From Chitinophaga agri (GTDB taxonomy: Bacteria > Bacteroidota > Bacteroidia > Chitinophagales > Chitinophagaceae), in contig NZ_CP048113.1 in assembly GCF_010093065.1 (NCBI RefSeq), forward strand, positions 5,558,501 to 5,622,500: 64,000 nt of DNA. Direction: 5' to 3'. The position numbers were made by a program, and so were the translations under genes. Positions 7,665-16,238 of the stretch are shown here, one piece after another (within the stretch, counting starts at the first letter, position 1; each line of letters starts with the position of its first letter). Below the pieces are notes generated by a model, which was given only the letters and a program-made list of their open reading frames with translations, was not told where the DNA came from and did no database searches.

Positions 7665-8963
7665 ATGAATAGGAAACAGCTGTTTCTGCTCCTTCTGGGA
7701 CTCTTTATCTTCCGGGTTATTTATGGCTTATGTTCGGAATTCTGGTTTCCTGATGAATTACAGATCTACCTGATCGGATTGAAATCATACACTACCGGTA
7801 CCTGGCCTACTTATGGCCCCGATGTGGTGTATACCAATACCCAGATTCCCGGAGGCCTGCAGGGACTGTTGGTAAGCGCCGGTTTTTATATTGAGAAACT
7901 GCCCGAAATGCCTGCCATCTTACTCAATGTAATGTCTTTCGCCAGCCTTTCATTGCTGGCCTACTATATTACACGCAGAATAAAAGGCATTCCTGCCTGG
8001 ATCATTTGGGTATTGTGTATGACCACTCCCTGGGTATTATATTACAGTACAAGGGTCGTAAATCCTTCCTATGCCATTGCCCTGGCAATTCCTTTCTTTA
8101 TTTCCCTGCTGGAAATATTACCGGTCACAAAGGATAAATTCATCGCTCCATGGGCCGCATTTCTGATAATGGGCCTGGTGACCACCCTGATCATGCAGCT
8201 GCATATGTCATGGATACTCCTGCTGCCTTATGCAGGTATTGGTTTCCTGTTCTTCCTCCGTACAGAAGGATTTAAAAAGACTGCCGGCTGCTTAGCGATC
8301 TATCTCCTCGGACTGATCATCGGTACAGCCACATTGATCCCTACCTGGCTGCATCCCGATCCGCAGGCGGGGAACGTAGGTGCTAACATCGTTTTTAACT
8401 GGAAGAATGTTTCCAACGCGGTTACTATTCTTACCAGGTACTGGTCATTCGCTGCTTTTGAAATTCCTTATGTAGTAGGAAATTCAGAAGAAAAGTGGCA
8501 GTTGCTGAAGGAACAGATGTGGATAGCGCCACTCTTCCTGTTCCTGCTGCTGGTTGGATTTGCACAGGTAGGCCTGTTTATCCTGTCTTATTTCGTGAAA
8601 ACAACCAATGAGGAATGGAAGAAAATGAGGTGGCTGAATCTCTTTACCTATCTGCTCGTATTTGCCAGTTTCTTCTTCTCTATAAAAGGGCCATCATCAC
8701 ATACATTCTGTATGCTGTTGCCGCTTCCTATGATCTATTCGTTTTATTGCTACGAATGGTTGGTATCGAAGAAAGCTTTCGTATTGAAACTGCTGAAAAT
8801 CATCGTCATCAGTGGATTATTATTCCACCTTGGACTGGGTATTTTCAACTATCAGCACAGGTCCCTGTATAAAGACAGAGAGAAAGTGGTGAAGGCGCTG
8901 GATCAGATGAATTATAAAATATTGGGTACCAGGCGTTCCGACGATCTGGGATATGGCTACTAA
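7665..8963 (+). CDS. polytopic membrane protein, GT-C (family 39-like) glycosyltransferase-like
   Basis: A 432-residue inner-membrane protein with about ten hydrophobic segments. The first follows the start directly (Q-L-F-L-L-L-L-G-L-F-I-F-R-V-I-Y-G), and the first outer loop carries F-P-D-E-L-Q-I-Y, the acidic D-E pair placed as in GT-C glycosyltransferases of the ArnT/PMT type that use lipid-linked sugars. This loop and the overall hydrophobic pattern suggest sugar transfer to envelope glycans or proteins; I cannot name the donor or acceptor. ATG at 7665 with no clear Shine-Dalgarno. Its stop overlaps the stop of the convergent ClC gene by four bases (CTAA, 8960-8963). Confidence 0.7.
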   Translation: MNRKQLFLLLLGLFIFRVIYGLCSEFWFPDELQIYLIGLKSYTTGTWPTYGPDVVYTNTQIPGGLQGLLVSAGFYIEKLPEMPAILLNVMSFASLSLLAYYITRRIKGIPAWIIWVLCMTTPWVLYYSTRVVNPSYAIALAIPFFISLLEILPVTKDKFIAPWAAFLIMGLVTTLIMQLHMSWILLLPYAGIGFLFFLRTEGFKKTAGCLAIYLLGLIIGTATLIPTWLHPDPQAGNVGANIVFNWKNVSNAVTILTRYWSFAAFEIPYVVGNSEEKWQLLKEQMWIAPLFLFLLLVGFAQVGLFILSYFVKTTNEEWKKMRWLNLFTYLLVFASFFFSIKGPSSHTFCMLLPLPMIYSFYCYEWLVSKKAFVLKLLKIIVISGLLFHLGLGIFNYQHRSLYKDREKVVKALDQMNYKILGTRRSDDLGYGY

Positions 8964-10222
8964 TGAGCCACCTGATCTTTATAGCTGTACACTGTATAAG
9001 GATAGATCTTTTTGGCAGTATACCTGGCTACTGTACTGGCGATCAGCACCGGAATGGTCAGCACAAATCCTCCCGATAAACGGCAGGCCAGTGAAGTAGA
9101 AGTCAGTGGTGCATGTATACTGCCACTTAATACAGCAGCAATACCCATGATAATGAAATTAGCTACGATCAGATGGGTATGGAAATAATGATTGCAGAAG
9201 GTCGCCAGCAGTAAACCTAAAAGCGCTCCTATTACAATACTCGGGGCAAATACGCCTCCATCTCCACCCGCGCCCAGCGTTACAGAAGAAATAACTGGTT
9301 TCAACAAAACAATGGCCACCAGCGTCAACGCAAACGGAATAGTAAAAGCTTCGGTCTGTGAACGGCCAATCATATCAGTAACAGCACTATAGCTGTCTCC
9401 GAACAATGCAGGCAGCACAAATATGCCAATACCAACAATAGCAGCCCCTGCCAGAATACGGGTATAATCATTTTTTACAGTACCGAAACGATGTTTGATG
9501 GCAATGACTGTTCTGGTAAAAAATACCGAAACGATACCTGCTATGATGCTTAATCCGATAATGTAAGGAATGGCGCTCATTTGCCAATGAGTGATACTCA
9601 GGTTTAACAACGGCTTTTCATGCTGTAACTGCAGGAAACCCCAGGCTACAAGTACAGCTGCACCTGTGCTGAGCAGTATTGTCTTAGTTACTTTACGGGC
9701 AATGACTTCTACTGCAAAGAGTAATCCTACCAGCGGACTACCAAACAGGGCGGTCAAACCGCCAGCCACTCCTGCACAGATCAGTTCTGTCTTAAAGCGG
9801 TTAGCAATATTGGCCTTTTGCCGGGTAACGGCGCCAATAGTAGCGGTTGAAACCACTGTAGATACCTCTACTCCGGTCGATCCTCCGAAGATAACTGTCA
9901 GGAAACCATTGATAAAGTGAGAGGGTATTTTATAGCTGGGTAATTCGTTACGGCGGGTATCCAGGGTCAGGTAGATCTCCTTGATGCCCTTATTAGGCTT
10001 CTTCCTGAAAGCATATTTGCGGAGAATATGTATCAGTAGCAGCCCGATCAGCGGGAAAACAAGGAACAGGTAAGAATAGCCAGAGATCCGCTTGAAGAAA
10101 TGATCTTCATAATGCTCGGTGATGTGCTTCAGCACGCTGGCCAGGAAGGCTGATAACAATCCCGCCATGACAGAGGCAATAATAAGTTTCACATAGTTGG
10201 CCTGTATTATCTTCTTACGCAT
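8960..10222 (-). CDS. ClC-type chloride channel/transporter
   Basis: A 420-residue inner-membrane ClC protein with about ten or more membrane helices. Family motifs visible are F-G-G-S-T-G-V-E-V-S-T (counterpart of G-x-E-G-P, retaining the gating Glu), G-S-P-L-V-G-L-L-F-A-V-E-V, and G-A-G-G-D-G-G-V-F-A-P-S, which matches the G-x-F-x-P selectivity segment. The Arg and Pro of the usual G-R-E-G-P are replaced, as in several divergent bacterial members. There is no C-terminal CBS pair. It would move Cl- or another anion, possibly in exchange for protons; fluoride specificity is not indicated. ATG at 10222. Confidence 0.92.
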   Translation of the reverse strand: MRKKIIQANYVKLIIASVMAGLLSAFLASVLKHITEHYEDHFFKRISGYSYLFLVFPLIGLLLIHILRKYAFRKKPNKGIKEIYLTLDTRRNELPSYKIPSHFINGFLTVIFGGSTGVEVSTVVSTATIGAVTRQKANIANRFKTELICAGVAGGLTALFGSPLVGLLFAVEVIARKVTKTILLSTGAAVLVAWGFLQLQHEKPLLNLSITHWQMSAIPYIIGLSIIAGIVSVFFTRTVIAIKHRFGTVKNDYTRILAGAAIVGIGIFVLPALFGDSYSAVTDMIGRSQTEAFTIPFALTLVAIVLLKPVISSVTLGAGGDGGVFAPSIVIGALLGLLLATFCNHYFHTHLIVANFIIMGIAAVLSGSIHAPLTSTSLACRLSGGFVLTIPVLIASTVARYTAKKIYPYTVYSYKDQVAH

Positions 10223-10315
10223 ATGAGCATTCCCTTTTGCGCTGCAAAGTTAGGGCATGAAAAATAAAAGGAGCGCCTTATTTCAAGACGCTCCCTTAAA
10301 ATCAGGTTAAAGCTC

Positions 10316-11158
10316 TTATTTAAAGATCTCTCCGAAGAAGGTACGCATGTCATTAAAAGATGCGGTGTCGGCAGCAGCATTATATTCAATTGGCATATTG
10401 AACTTCTTGCCATTAGCTGTTGATGCCGGATTTGTAAAAGCGTGTGTAGCACCCGCATATTCCTTGAAAGTGTAAGGAATGCTCAGGGAGTCCAGTTGTT
10501 TTTTGAAGGTTGCTACATCCTGTGCTGGTACAAATGGATCCGCCGCACCATGACACACCAGGATCTGCGCTTTTGTCAGTCCTTTCTGTGGAGGTACGGT
10601 TGCCAGTCCGCCGTGGAAGCTTACTACGCCATTCACTGGCAGCCCCAGCTTTGCACCGTTCAGGACCATGGAGCCACCAAAGCAGTAGCCAATCGCGGCA
10701 ATGCGGGTAGTATCTGCCTGCGGGAAGGTCTTCGCTTTAGCGAGCGCGGCTTGCAGTCGGCCGAAACCCAGCTGTGGATTCATGTAAAATGGTGTTGCGA
10801 ATGCTTTTGCCTGCTCAGGATTGTCCGCATGCTTACTGCCTCCATAGAAGTCAATAGCAAGTGCCAGGTAACCGAGTTCTGCCAGTTGCTTCGCACGGCC
10901 TTTTTCATAGTCACCCAGTCCCCACCATTCAGGAACGATCAGTACGATCGGCTTTTTAGTGGCCGTGTCGCTGCTGAATGCAGCAAAACTGTTAAGGGTA
11001 ACGCTGTCTGCCTGAATGGCTACCGCTTCTTCCGTAATGGTTGGTTTGGTAGCAGTGCTGTCTGCCGTGTGGGCTGATGTAGCAGGTTGGTTGTTGCACG
11101 CAGCCATGCTCAGGGCAATAGCTACGGGAGCGATCATTGTTGCAATGTTGAATTTCAT
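10316..11158 (-). CDS. dienelactone hydrolase family lipoprotein
   Basis: A 280-residue lipoprotein with a dienelactone hydrolase domain. The signal ends in L-S-M-A-A-C, a good lipobox, followed by a Thr/Ala-rich linker to about residue 45. The catalytic triad is visible: nucleophile Cys in G-Y-C-F-G-G, Asp in H-G-A-A-D-P-F-V-P and His in G-A-T-H-A-F-T-N-P. W-W-G-L is the usual W-G-L opening segment. Such proteins cleave lactones or esters; an envelope-anchored copy probably acts on imported esters. ATG at 11158. It is transcribed toward the ClC gene, with 93 bases between them, and may share a transcript with it. Confidence 0.92.
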   Translation of the reverse strand: MKFNIATMIAPVAIALSMAACNNQPATSAHTADSTATKPTITEEAVAIQADSVTLNSFAAFSSDTATKKPIVLIVPEWWGLGDYEKGRAKQLAELGYLALAIDFYGGSKHADNPEQAKAFATPFYMNPQLGFGRLQAALAKAKTFPQADTTRIAAIGYCFGGSMVLNGAKLGLPVNGVVSFHGGLATVPPQKGLTKAQILVCHGAADPFVPAQDVATFKKQLDSLSIPYTFKEYAGATHAFTNPASTANGKKFNMPIEYNAAADTASFNDMRTFFGEIFK

Positions 11159-11300
11159 GTGATAGTATTTGAATATTAGATGTTATATGGCAATAAAGAG
11201 CAAAAATAGCTTTTCTGTTGTTTAGTCCGGTTACTGATTATTTAAATAGGAAGTGCTCTCCTGGCATTAAAATTAGCTTAGGATTATATAATTTCAACGG

Positions 11301-12845
11301 ATGGACATGGGATTTAACACTGTAATGGCAAACAGATTATTAACGGAGGCAGGTATCTCACCTATCACTATGATACAGTTGCTACCCGTAGCCGCCTGCA
11401 TCTGTGATGTGTCTAACCGTGTTATTTATGGTAATGACGCTGCTGTGCTTTTATTGGGAATAACGCCGCCTGCTAGTGGCATCATCTTCCCTAAAAACAC
11501 AGCGGACGAACAGGTACCTGTGTCTTATACATGGCAGGAGGCCGTTCCTCGCCCGGGCCTTTCTGCTATCCTGGTCAGTGGAAACGCCACACCACTCAGG
11601 GATCATCAGGGAACGGCAATAGGGTGGTTGCATTATCTGCAGGACATACCTGGAATCAAACTGCCCGGGTCGGAGGTACGTACCGGTCATACTACCCATC
11701 TGAATGAAAAGCTCCTGCAAAGTGAAGAGCGTTATTATAAGATGATCGAGGAGGTAGAAGATTATGCGATCTTGCTGCTGGACAGCGCCGGCGTGATCCA
11801 GAACTGGAATAAAGGCGCGGAAAAAATCAAGGGATATCAGGAGTCGGAGATCATTGGCAGTCATTTTAGTGTATTCTATCTGCCAGAGGACCGTAATAGA
11901 AAATTGCCGGAAAAGCTGATAGCTGAGGCTATCCGTACCGGGAAAGCTGTGCAGGAAGGTTGGCGTATGAGGAAGAATGGCACCCGTTTCTGGGGAAGCA
12001 TCGTCATAACAGCACTGCATGACGCAGAAAGAAATGTGATCGGTTTCTCAAAAGTAACAAGAGACCTGACGGAGAAGAAGTTATCTGAAGACAGGATACG
12101 GCAATATGCCAGTGAGCTGGAATTCCAGAACCGGGAACTGGAGCAGTTTGCCTATGCTGCTGCACATGATATGAAAGAGCCGCTGAGAAAAATACAGTTC
12201 TATAGTAACTATATATTTGATAATGCAGCTGAGGCTTTGCCCGCCAAGGAAAGAGAATATCTTAACCGGTCTATTAATGCAGCTTCCCGTATGCAGGGGC
12301 TGATAGACGATCTGCTGACTTATTCAAGGGCCTCTTCCCAATTAAAAGAGATGGAAGACACCGACCTGAATGCCATGGTTAATGAAGTACTACTGGCTCA
12401 TAGTGAAACGATCGACAAGCTGGAGGCCATCATCGAAGTAGGACCACTACCTGTGATGCGCATCATTCCTTTTCAGTTCATCCAGTTGTTTGATAACCTG
12501 ATCAGTAATGCGCTGAAATACCATCATCCTGAACGAACGCCCCGCATCATTATCAATGCTGAACAAATGTATATACCAGCCGGAGAGGAAGTAAATGAGG
12601 TACTGGAAGGTGCCTGTTACAAAATCTCTGTCTCTGATAATGGATTGGGATTTGAACCTCGTCATGCAGAAAAGATCTTTGATGTCTTTCAGCGCTTGCA
12701 TAACCGCCCTGAGATTACAGGTACCGGCATAGGGCTGGCTATCTGCAAAAAGATCGTATTAAATCACCGGGGGCAGATCAGGGCACATGGTGTACCGGAG
12801 GAAGGTGCCATATTTGAGATTTACATTCCCTGTCAGCAGGGCTAA
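11301..12845 (+). CDS. PAS-domain sensor histidine kinase
   Basis: A 514-residue soluble histidine kinase without membrane segments. It has a degenerate PAS-like region (about 20-120), a clear PAS/PAC unit (about 140-265, with N-W-N-K-G-A-E-K-I-K-G-Y and G-F-S-K-V-T-R-D-L-T), a HisKA domain with phospho-acceptor His289 in A-A-A-H-D-M-K-E-P-L-R-K, and an HATPase domain with L-I-S-N-A-L-K-Y, D-N-G-L-G-F and G-T-G-I-G-L-A-I. The PAS arrangement and H-D-M-K-E-P box resemble phytochrome-class kinases that pair with single-domain receivers. The next gene, on the other strand and overlapping the stop by four bases, is such a receiver and is the obvious partner. Confidence 0.94.
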   Translation: MDMGFNTVMANRLLTEAGISPITMIQLLPVAACICDVSNRVIYGNDAAVLLLGITPPASGIIFPKNTADEQVPVSYTWQEAVPRPGLSAILVSGNATPLRDHQGTAIGWLHYLQDIPGIKLPGSEVRTGHTTHLNEKLLQSEERYYKMIEEVEDYAILLLDSAGVIQNWNKGAEKIKGYQESEIIGSHFSVFYLPEDRNRKLPEKLIAEAIRTGKAVQEGWRMRKNGTRFWGSIVITALHDAERNVIGFSKVTRDLTEKKLSEDRIRQYASELEFQNRELEQFAYAAAHDMKEPLRKIQFYSNYIFDNAAEALPAKEREYLNRSINAASRMQGLIDDLLTYSRASSQLKEMEDTDLNAMVNEVLLAHSETIDKLEAIIEVGPLPVMRIIPFQFIQLFDNLISNALKYHHPERTPRIIINAEQMYIPAGEEVNEVLEGACYKISVSDNGLGFEPRHAEKIFDVFQRLHNRPEITGTGIGLAICKKIVLNHRGQIRAHGVPEEGAIFEIYIPCQQG

Positions 12846-13246
12846 TCTTTACCCAGATCGAGCATTTGCCTGGCGATATTATCCAGTTCTTCGGTTTTCG
12901 TGGGTTTTACAAAATAAAGTGCTGCACCCATATCCATACAGCGCTTCGCATGATCGGCCTGATTAGATGTACTCCATACCACTTTAGGGATGGTCTGCAA
13001 CTGTGGAACATCCGCTATTCTCTCCAGTATTTCTACTGCATTAAAGATGGGCATTTTATAGTCAAATATGAGAAGGGAGGGTAAGTCATCGTCCGGACAA
13101 TTGATCAGATAATCAATTGCCTGCTGGCCATTCATAACAGAGTGAATATTCACGGACGGCGCCTGTTTCAAAATTGCATCCTTCAGAATTTCCTGATCTT
13201 CAGGATCATCGTCCGCTAAAAAGATAGTTTTGGCCTTACTCGCCAT
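12842..13246 (-). CDS. single-domain response regulator (Rcp1-like)
   Basis: A 134-residue receiver with all key residues: the D12-D13 acidic pair, phospho-acceptor D62 in L-L-I-F-D-Y-K-M-P, T/S in W-S-T-S-N, and K114 in Y-F-V-K-P-T-K. It has no output domain. The D-Y-K-M-P sequence and single-domain build match the Rcp1-like receivers that serve PAS/phytochrome-type kinases. It is convergent with the histidine kinase gene, sharing CTAA at 12842-12845, an arrangement that lets transcription of one interfere with the other. ATG at 13246. Confidence 0.93.
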   Translation of the reverse strand: MASKAKTIFLADDDPEDQEILKDAILKQAPSVNIHSVMNGQQAIDYLINCPDDDLPSLLIFDYKMPIFNAVEILERIADVPQLQTIPKVVWSTSNQADHAKRCMDMGAALYFVKPTKTEELDNIARQMLDLGKD

Positions 13247-13540
13247 ATCAGATCGGTTTATAAACTTCCATATTTCAGCTCTTAAATTATGTAATCTTTT
13301 TAAAATAAACCCAATACTATATTAACCCGCGGGAGAAGCCGGCTGGCAGCAGTGCTAACTAATGATAAATATTATCTGGCAGACTGGTCAGATGCGCTGA
13401 TAGCAGTATGTTTTGCTGTATCCGTGTTGGTGGAGACGATGTTTTCCGGTTACTGGATGACCTGATCAATGATAAAAGTGGGGATGATGCTGTTTTCAGA
13501 GAGAATATATATACAGCGGTACAGCCAGGTCATATAAATG
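13247..13540. other. intergenic region with no clear gene
   Basis: About 290 bases between the receiver start and the hairpin after the GH16 gene. It should contain the receiver promoter. Short frames here (for example from 13363) stop early and show no known motif. Confidence 0.4.
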
Positions 13541-13588
13541 AGAAAAGGGTTAACCAGAAGGTAGAAACCTTCCTGGCGTAACCCTCTC
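13541..13588 (-). terminator. hairpin terminator after GH16 gene
   Basis: AGGGTTAACCAGAAGGT pairs imperfectly with ACCTTCCTGGCGTAACCCT around a short loop, and the minus-strand side ends in TTTTCTC. It is 20 bases after the GH16 stop. Confidence 0.7.
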
Positions 13589-13608
13589 CATTACAAGACT
13601 TACATCAT

Positions 13609-14397
13609 TTACGCTGCGGTAAATGAGAATGAGTGTATAATGATTTCAACTTCCTGGCTATTGGATGGTGCATTACCATTGAACAGCCAGAGATTCATGT
13701 GTACCGGCAGGGATAATGTGCTTACATTATATCCGGCTGGTGTTGTCCATGGGAAGAATGAATTTGCTTCGATAAGATTATGACCGTGATAGCCTTTATA
13801 GGAAACGGATGTTGCCGTTCTGGTGAACTTGTAAGACGTATAGGTGCCGTTCAGCGCCAGTTCATACGTCTGCGAAACATTGCCGGAACCCGTAGCCGGA
13901 TACACGGTGTAATTATAATTATGCCATGCGGAATTTCCCCAGCGGGCAAATTCAATATCCACTTCATGGTGACCATCATCACCGGATTTGTAATTGAACA
14001 GACCCAGTACGATGTTCTTATCCAGTTTATCCACAGCACCTTCTATCTTCCATACATATGTGCCATACCCGAAAGACTGGGTAGACGTTACTTCGGCGCA
14101 TAACCATCTGCCTGTGGCAGCGTCTTTTCTTATTTTCAGGTGCAGATGGCCATCGCTGTCCACCCATACACTGTTGGAGGCGCCGCTCCAATAATTGGGT
14201 CCTGGGCCGGAAGTACCGGATTCATTCCTTACCTCCCAGGTATAGCCACTGAAACTGATCACACTTGCGGCTGCAACCGCCTGACGGGCACCGGTATTTT
14301 CCATACCAGTAGTGGTCGTATCAGTCGTGGGAGCCGCGTCTTTTGCGCAGCTACTGAAAAAGCCAAGTACGGCTATCAGCATTGTGAGTTTGTACAT
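13609..14397 (-). CDS. glycoside hydrolase family 16-type lipoprotein
   Basis: A 262-residue protein with a lipoprotein signal (L-G-F-F-S-S-C, Cys about 17) and a Thr-rich linker, then a beta-jelly-roll domain of the GH16 clan. The catalytic motif E-x-D-x-E appears as H-H-E-V-D-I-E-F, with Trp-rich strands before it (Y-G-T-Y-V-W-K). The family cleaves beta-1,3/1,4-glucans and galactans; the product is probably surface- or periplasm-anchored and helps to break down polysaccharide. Exact specificity cannot be read from sequence. No SusC/SusD pair is adjacent. ATG at 14397. Confidence 0.85.
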   Translation of the reverse strand: MYKLTMLIAVLGFFSSCAKDAAPTTDTTTTGMENTGARQAVAAASVISFSGYTWEVRNESGTSGPGPNYWSGASNSVWVDSDGHLHLKIRKDAATGRWLCAEVTSTQSFGYGTYVWKIEGAVDKLDKNIVLGLFNYKSGDDGHHEVDIEFARWGNSAWHNYNYTVYPATGSGNVSQTYELALNGTYTSYKFTRTATSVSYKGYHGHNLIEANSFFPWTTPAGYNVSTLSLPVHMNLWLFNGNAPSNSQEVEIIIHSFSFTAA

Positions 14398-14627
14398 AGG
14401 ATAATGGTTTATTTTAAGGAAAATGAGGGCTTTTGTAATATGACAACCGACAGGATGCAGTACTTTGATATAATGGAAAGATTTTTTTGGTGTCCGGGAG
14501 ACACAGAGACCTTTACTGCTGACTAATAGAGCAGTATATAGTAGTGTGTGGTGCTGTAAGTTGTTGTTGTATAATTATTTGCGCGTGTTGCCGTTGCGCG
14601 CGGACATCATATGGATGAGCTGTCTCC

Positions 14628-15191
14628 CTACCTGTGTAACCGGCTGAGGGTTTCCCTGCTCACCCCCAGATAAGCCGCTATCAGCGCTTTAGGTACACGC
14701 TGGAATAGGGTAGGATACTGATTGAGCAACTGCTGGTACCTGGACTGTGCATCATTTTTCAGTAATGCCATGACCCTGTTCTGCATACTGATAAAGCCAG
14801 CTGTGACTTTAAGCCGGCAGAAACGTTCATATTGATGGATCTCATCGCAAAGTCTCCTTCTGTCCTCATAGGAGATATACAGTAGTTCTACATCCTCCAG
14901 GCACTGAATATAAAAGGAAGAGGCGAGGCCGGTATGTAGCGCCTGGTAATCGGATACCCACCAGTTCTCCATAGAAAATTGCAGGATATGCTCCTTGCCG
15001 TTGTCATCCAGCAGGAACGTCTTAAGTAATCCTTTCTGTACAAAATACTCATGACTAACAGCATCGCCTGGCTGGAGAATGATGGAATGTTTCTTAAACC
15101 GCTTTTCACTGAAACAGGTGGCTATACGCTCAAATTCGGCATCTGTCAGTTCGGCCAGTTCTGCAAAATGTTTTTTCAGTGCCGGATACAT
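14628..15191 (-). CDS. Crp/Fnr family transcriptional regulator
   Basis: A 187-residue regulator with an N-terminal cyclic-nucleotide-binding-type beta barrel (Q-P-G-D-A-V-S-H-E-Y-F-V-Q-K-G-L-L-K) and a C-terminal winged helix with V-P-K-A-L-I-A-A-Y-L-G-V-S-R-E-T-L-S-R-L as the recognition helix. The R and S residues for cAMP binding in E. coli CRP are not obvious, and no cysteine cluster for Fe-S is present, so the ligand is unknown. ATG at 15191. It is divergent from the DJ-1/PfpI gene at 15296; the 104-base gap contains a perfect palindrome (15208-15231) typical of a Crp/Fnr operator, so it probably regulates both genes. Confidence 0.93.
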   Translation of the reverse strand: MYPALKKHFAELAELTDAEFERIATCFSEKRFKKHSIILQPGDAVSHEYFVQKGLLKTFLLDDNGKEHILQFSMENWWVSDYQALHTGLASSFYIQCLEDVELLYISYEDRRRLCDEIHQYERFCRLKVTAGFISMQNRVMALLKNDAQSRYQQLLNQYPTLFQRVPKALIAAYLGVSRETLSRLHR

Positions 15192-15207
15192 ATAGATCAG
15201 TTAAAGG

Positions 15208-15231
15208 TTGATGTGATCTACATCACATCAA
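15208..15231. promoter_or_regulatory. palindromic operator, Crp/Fnr type
   Basis: TTGATGTGAT, CTAC, ATCACATCAA: two perfectly complementary 10-base arms around four bases. It contains TGTGAT/ATCACA, the classic CRP half site. It ends 18 bases upstream of the TTG of the DJ-1 gene promoter and lies 17 bases before the regulator start codon. Confidence 0.8.
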
Positions 15232-15248
15232 ATCCGTGATGCAGGTCC

Positions 15249-15280
15249 TTGGCGCAAGGTACCATCTAAACCTAGCTTTG
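15249..15280 (+). promoter_or_regulatory. Bacteroidota-type promoter of DJ-1/PfpI gene
   Basis: TTG at 15249-15251 and TAGCTTTG at 15273-15280, 21 bases apart, fit the -33/-7 consensus with a slightly long spacer. The start codon is 16 bases further on. The operator upstream would suit activation. Confidence 0.65.
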
Positions 15281-15295
15281 TGAAAAAATAAATAT

Positions 15296-16069
15296 ATGAC
15301 ACGTAAGATTAAATATGTTTCAGCATTTATAGCCCTGATAGCTTTACTGGCGTTAAATATCACAAAAGCCTCCGCACAGAGAACAAAGAAAGTGCTCATC
15401 GTGGTGACTTCTTTTTCTGAAATGAAAAATGGTACTAAAATGGGCCTCTGGCTGGAAGAATTTGCTACTCCCTATTATCAGTTAAAAGAAAATGGTATAG
15501 AAGTGACCATCGCATCTCCGGCAGGTGGTAAGGGCCCCATTGACCCAAAGAGCATGTTACCTGATTATCTGACACCATCTGCAAAAAAGTTTCTGGGTGA
15601 TGCCACTGCACAGGCAGCACTAAATAATACCGTGAAGCTAAGTGCTGTAAAGGCTAAAAACTATGATGCTGTATTCTATCCCGGTGGACATGGCCCTATG
15701 TGGGACCTGCCCGAGAATGCGCAGTCCATTGCATTGATACAGTCATTCGTAGCACAGCATAAACCAGTGGCGTTTGTATGTCACGCTCCCGCTGTATTGA
15801 AGAATGTGAAGACAAAAGAGGGCGCTTACCTGGTAAGTGGTAAAACAGTTACCGGTTATTCCAACAAGGAGGAAGTAGATGGTAAGAGTACCGATGTAAC
15901 ACCTTTTCTGCTGGAAGACATGCTGAAAGAGCGTGGTGGTAAATATGAGAAAGCAGCTACTCCATGGGCGCCATTTGCAGTGCAGGACGGTCTGCTGATC
16001 ACCGGTCAGAATCCGGCATCTGCTGAACCAACGGTACAGAAATTGCTGGCTGCATTGTCTGCTAAATAA
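15296..16069 (+). CDS. exported DJ-1/PfpI family protein (Hsp31-like)
   Basis: A 257-residue DJ-1/PfpI-superfamily protein with a signal peptide (basic start, hydrophobic L-I-A-L-L-A-L-N-I, cleavage near A-S-A-Q). The reactive Cys is C162 in F-V-C-H-A-P-A, preceded by the conserved Y-P-G-G-H-G-P-M-W-D-L, and the acid and D-G-L-L-I-T-G-Q-N-P-A-S-A segments match the class I glutamine amidotransferase-like/Hsp31 subgroup. These proteins act as glyoxalases, chaperones or stress proteins; export to the periplasm is unusual for the E. coli type but common for this Bacteroidota subgroup. Divergent Crp/Fnr regulator and the operator at 15208 imply stress- or redox-linked control. Confidence 0.92.
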   Translation: MTRKIKYVSAFIALIALLALNITKASAQRTKKVLIVVTSFSEMKNGTKMGLWLEEFATPYYQLKENGIEVTIASPAGGKGPIDPKSMLPDYLTPSAKKFLGDATAQAALNNTVKLSAVKAKNYDAVFYPGGHGPMWDLPENAQSIALIQSFVAQHKPVAFVCHAPAVLKNVKTKEGAYLVSGKTVTGYSNKEEVDGKSTDVTPFLLEDMLKERGGKYEKAATPWAPFAVQDGLLITGQNPASAEPTVQKLLAALSAK

Positions 16070-16238
16070 AAAGTTTGCTCCGGAACAGATATACTATTCC
16101 GGAGCAGATTATATCATATCCCGGATGTGTGATCAGTGATGTGATGTCCTGGATGGCCGCTGCCCTAAGATGAATATCAGATACGTCAGCACACTACACT
16201 GTTGCCATAGAAATGTTTACATTTACCCTGCTGTCAAT

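Noticed and set aside
13247..13608. Possible broken gene remnant in the gap after the receiver gene
   Set aside because: No frame longer than a few codons carries a known motif, and the terminator explains part of the space.
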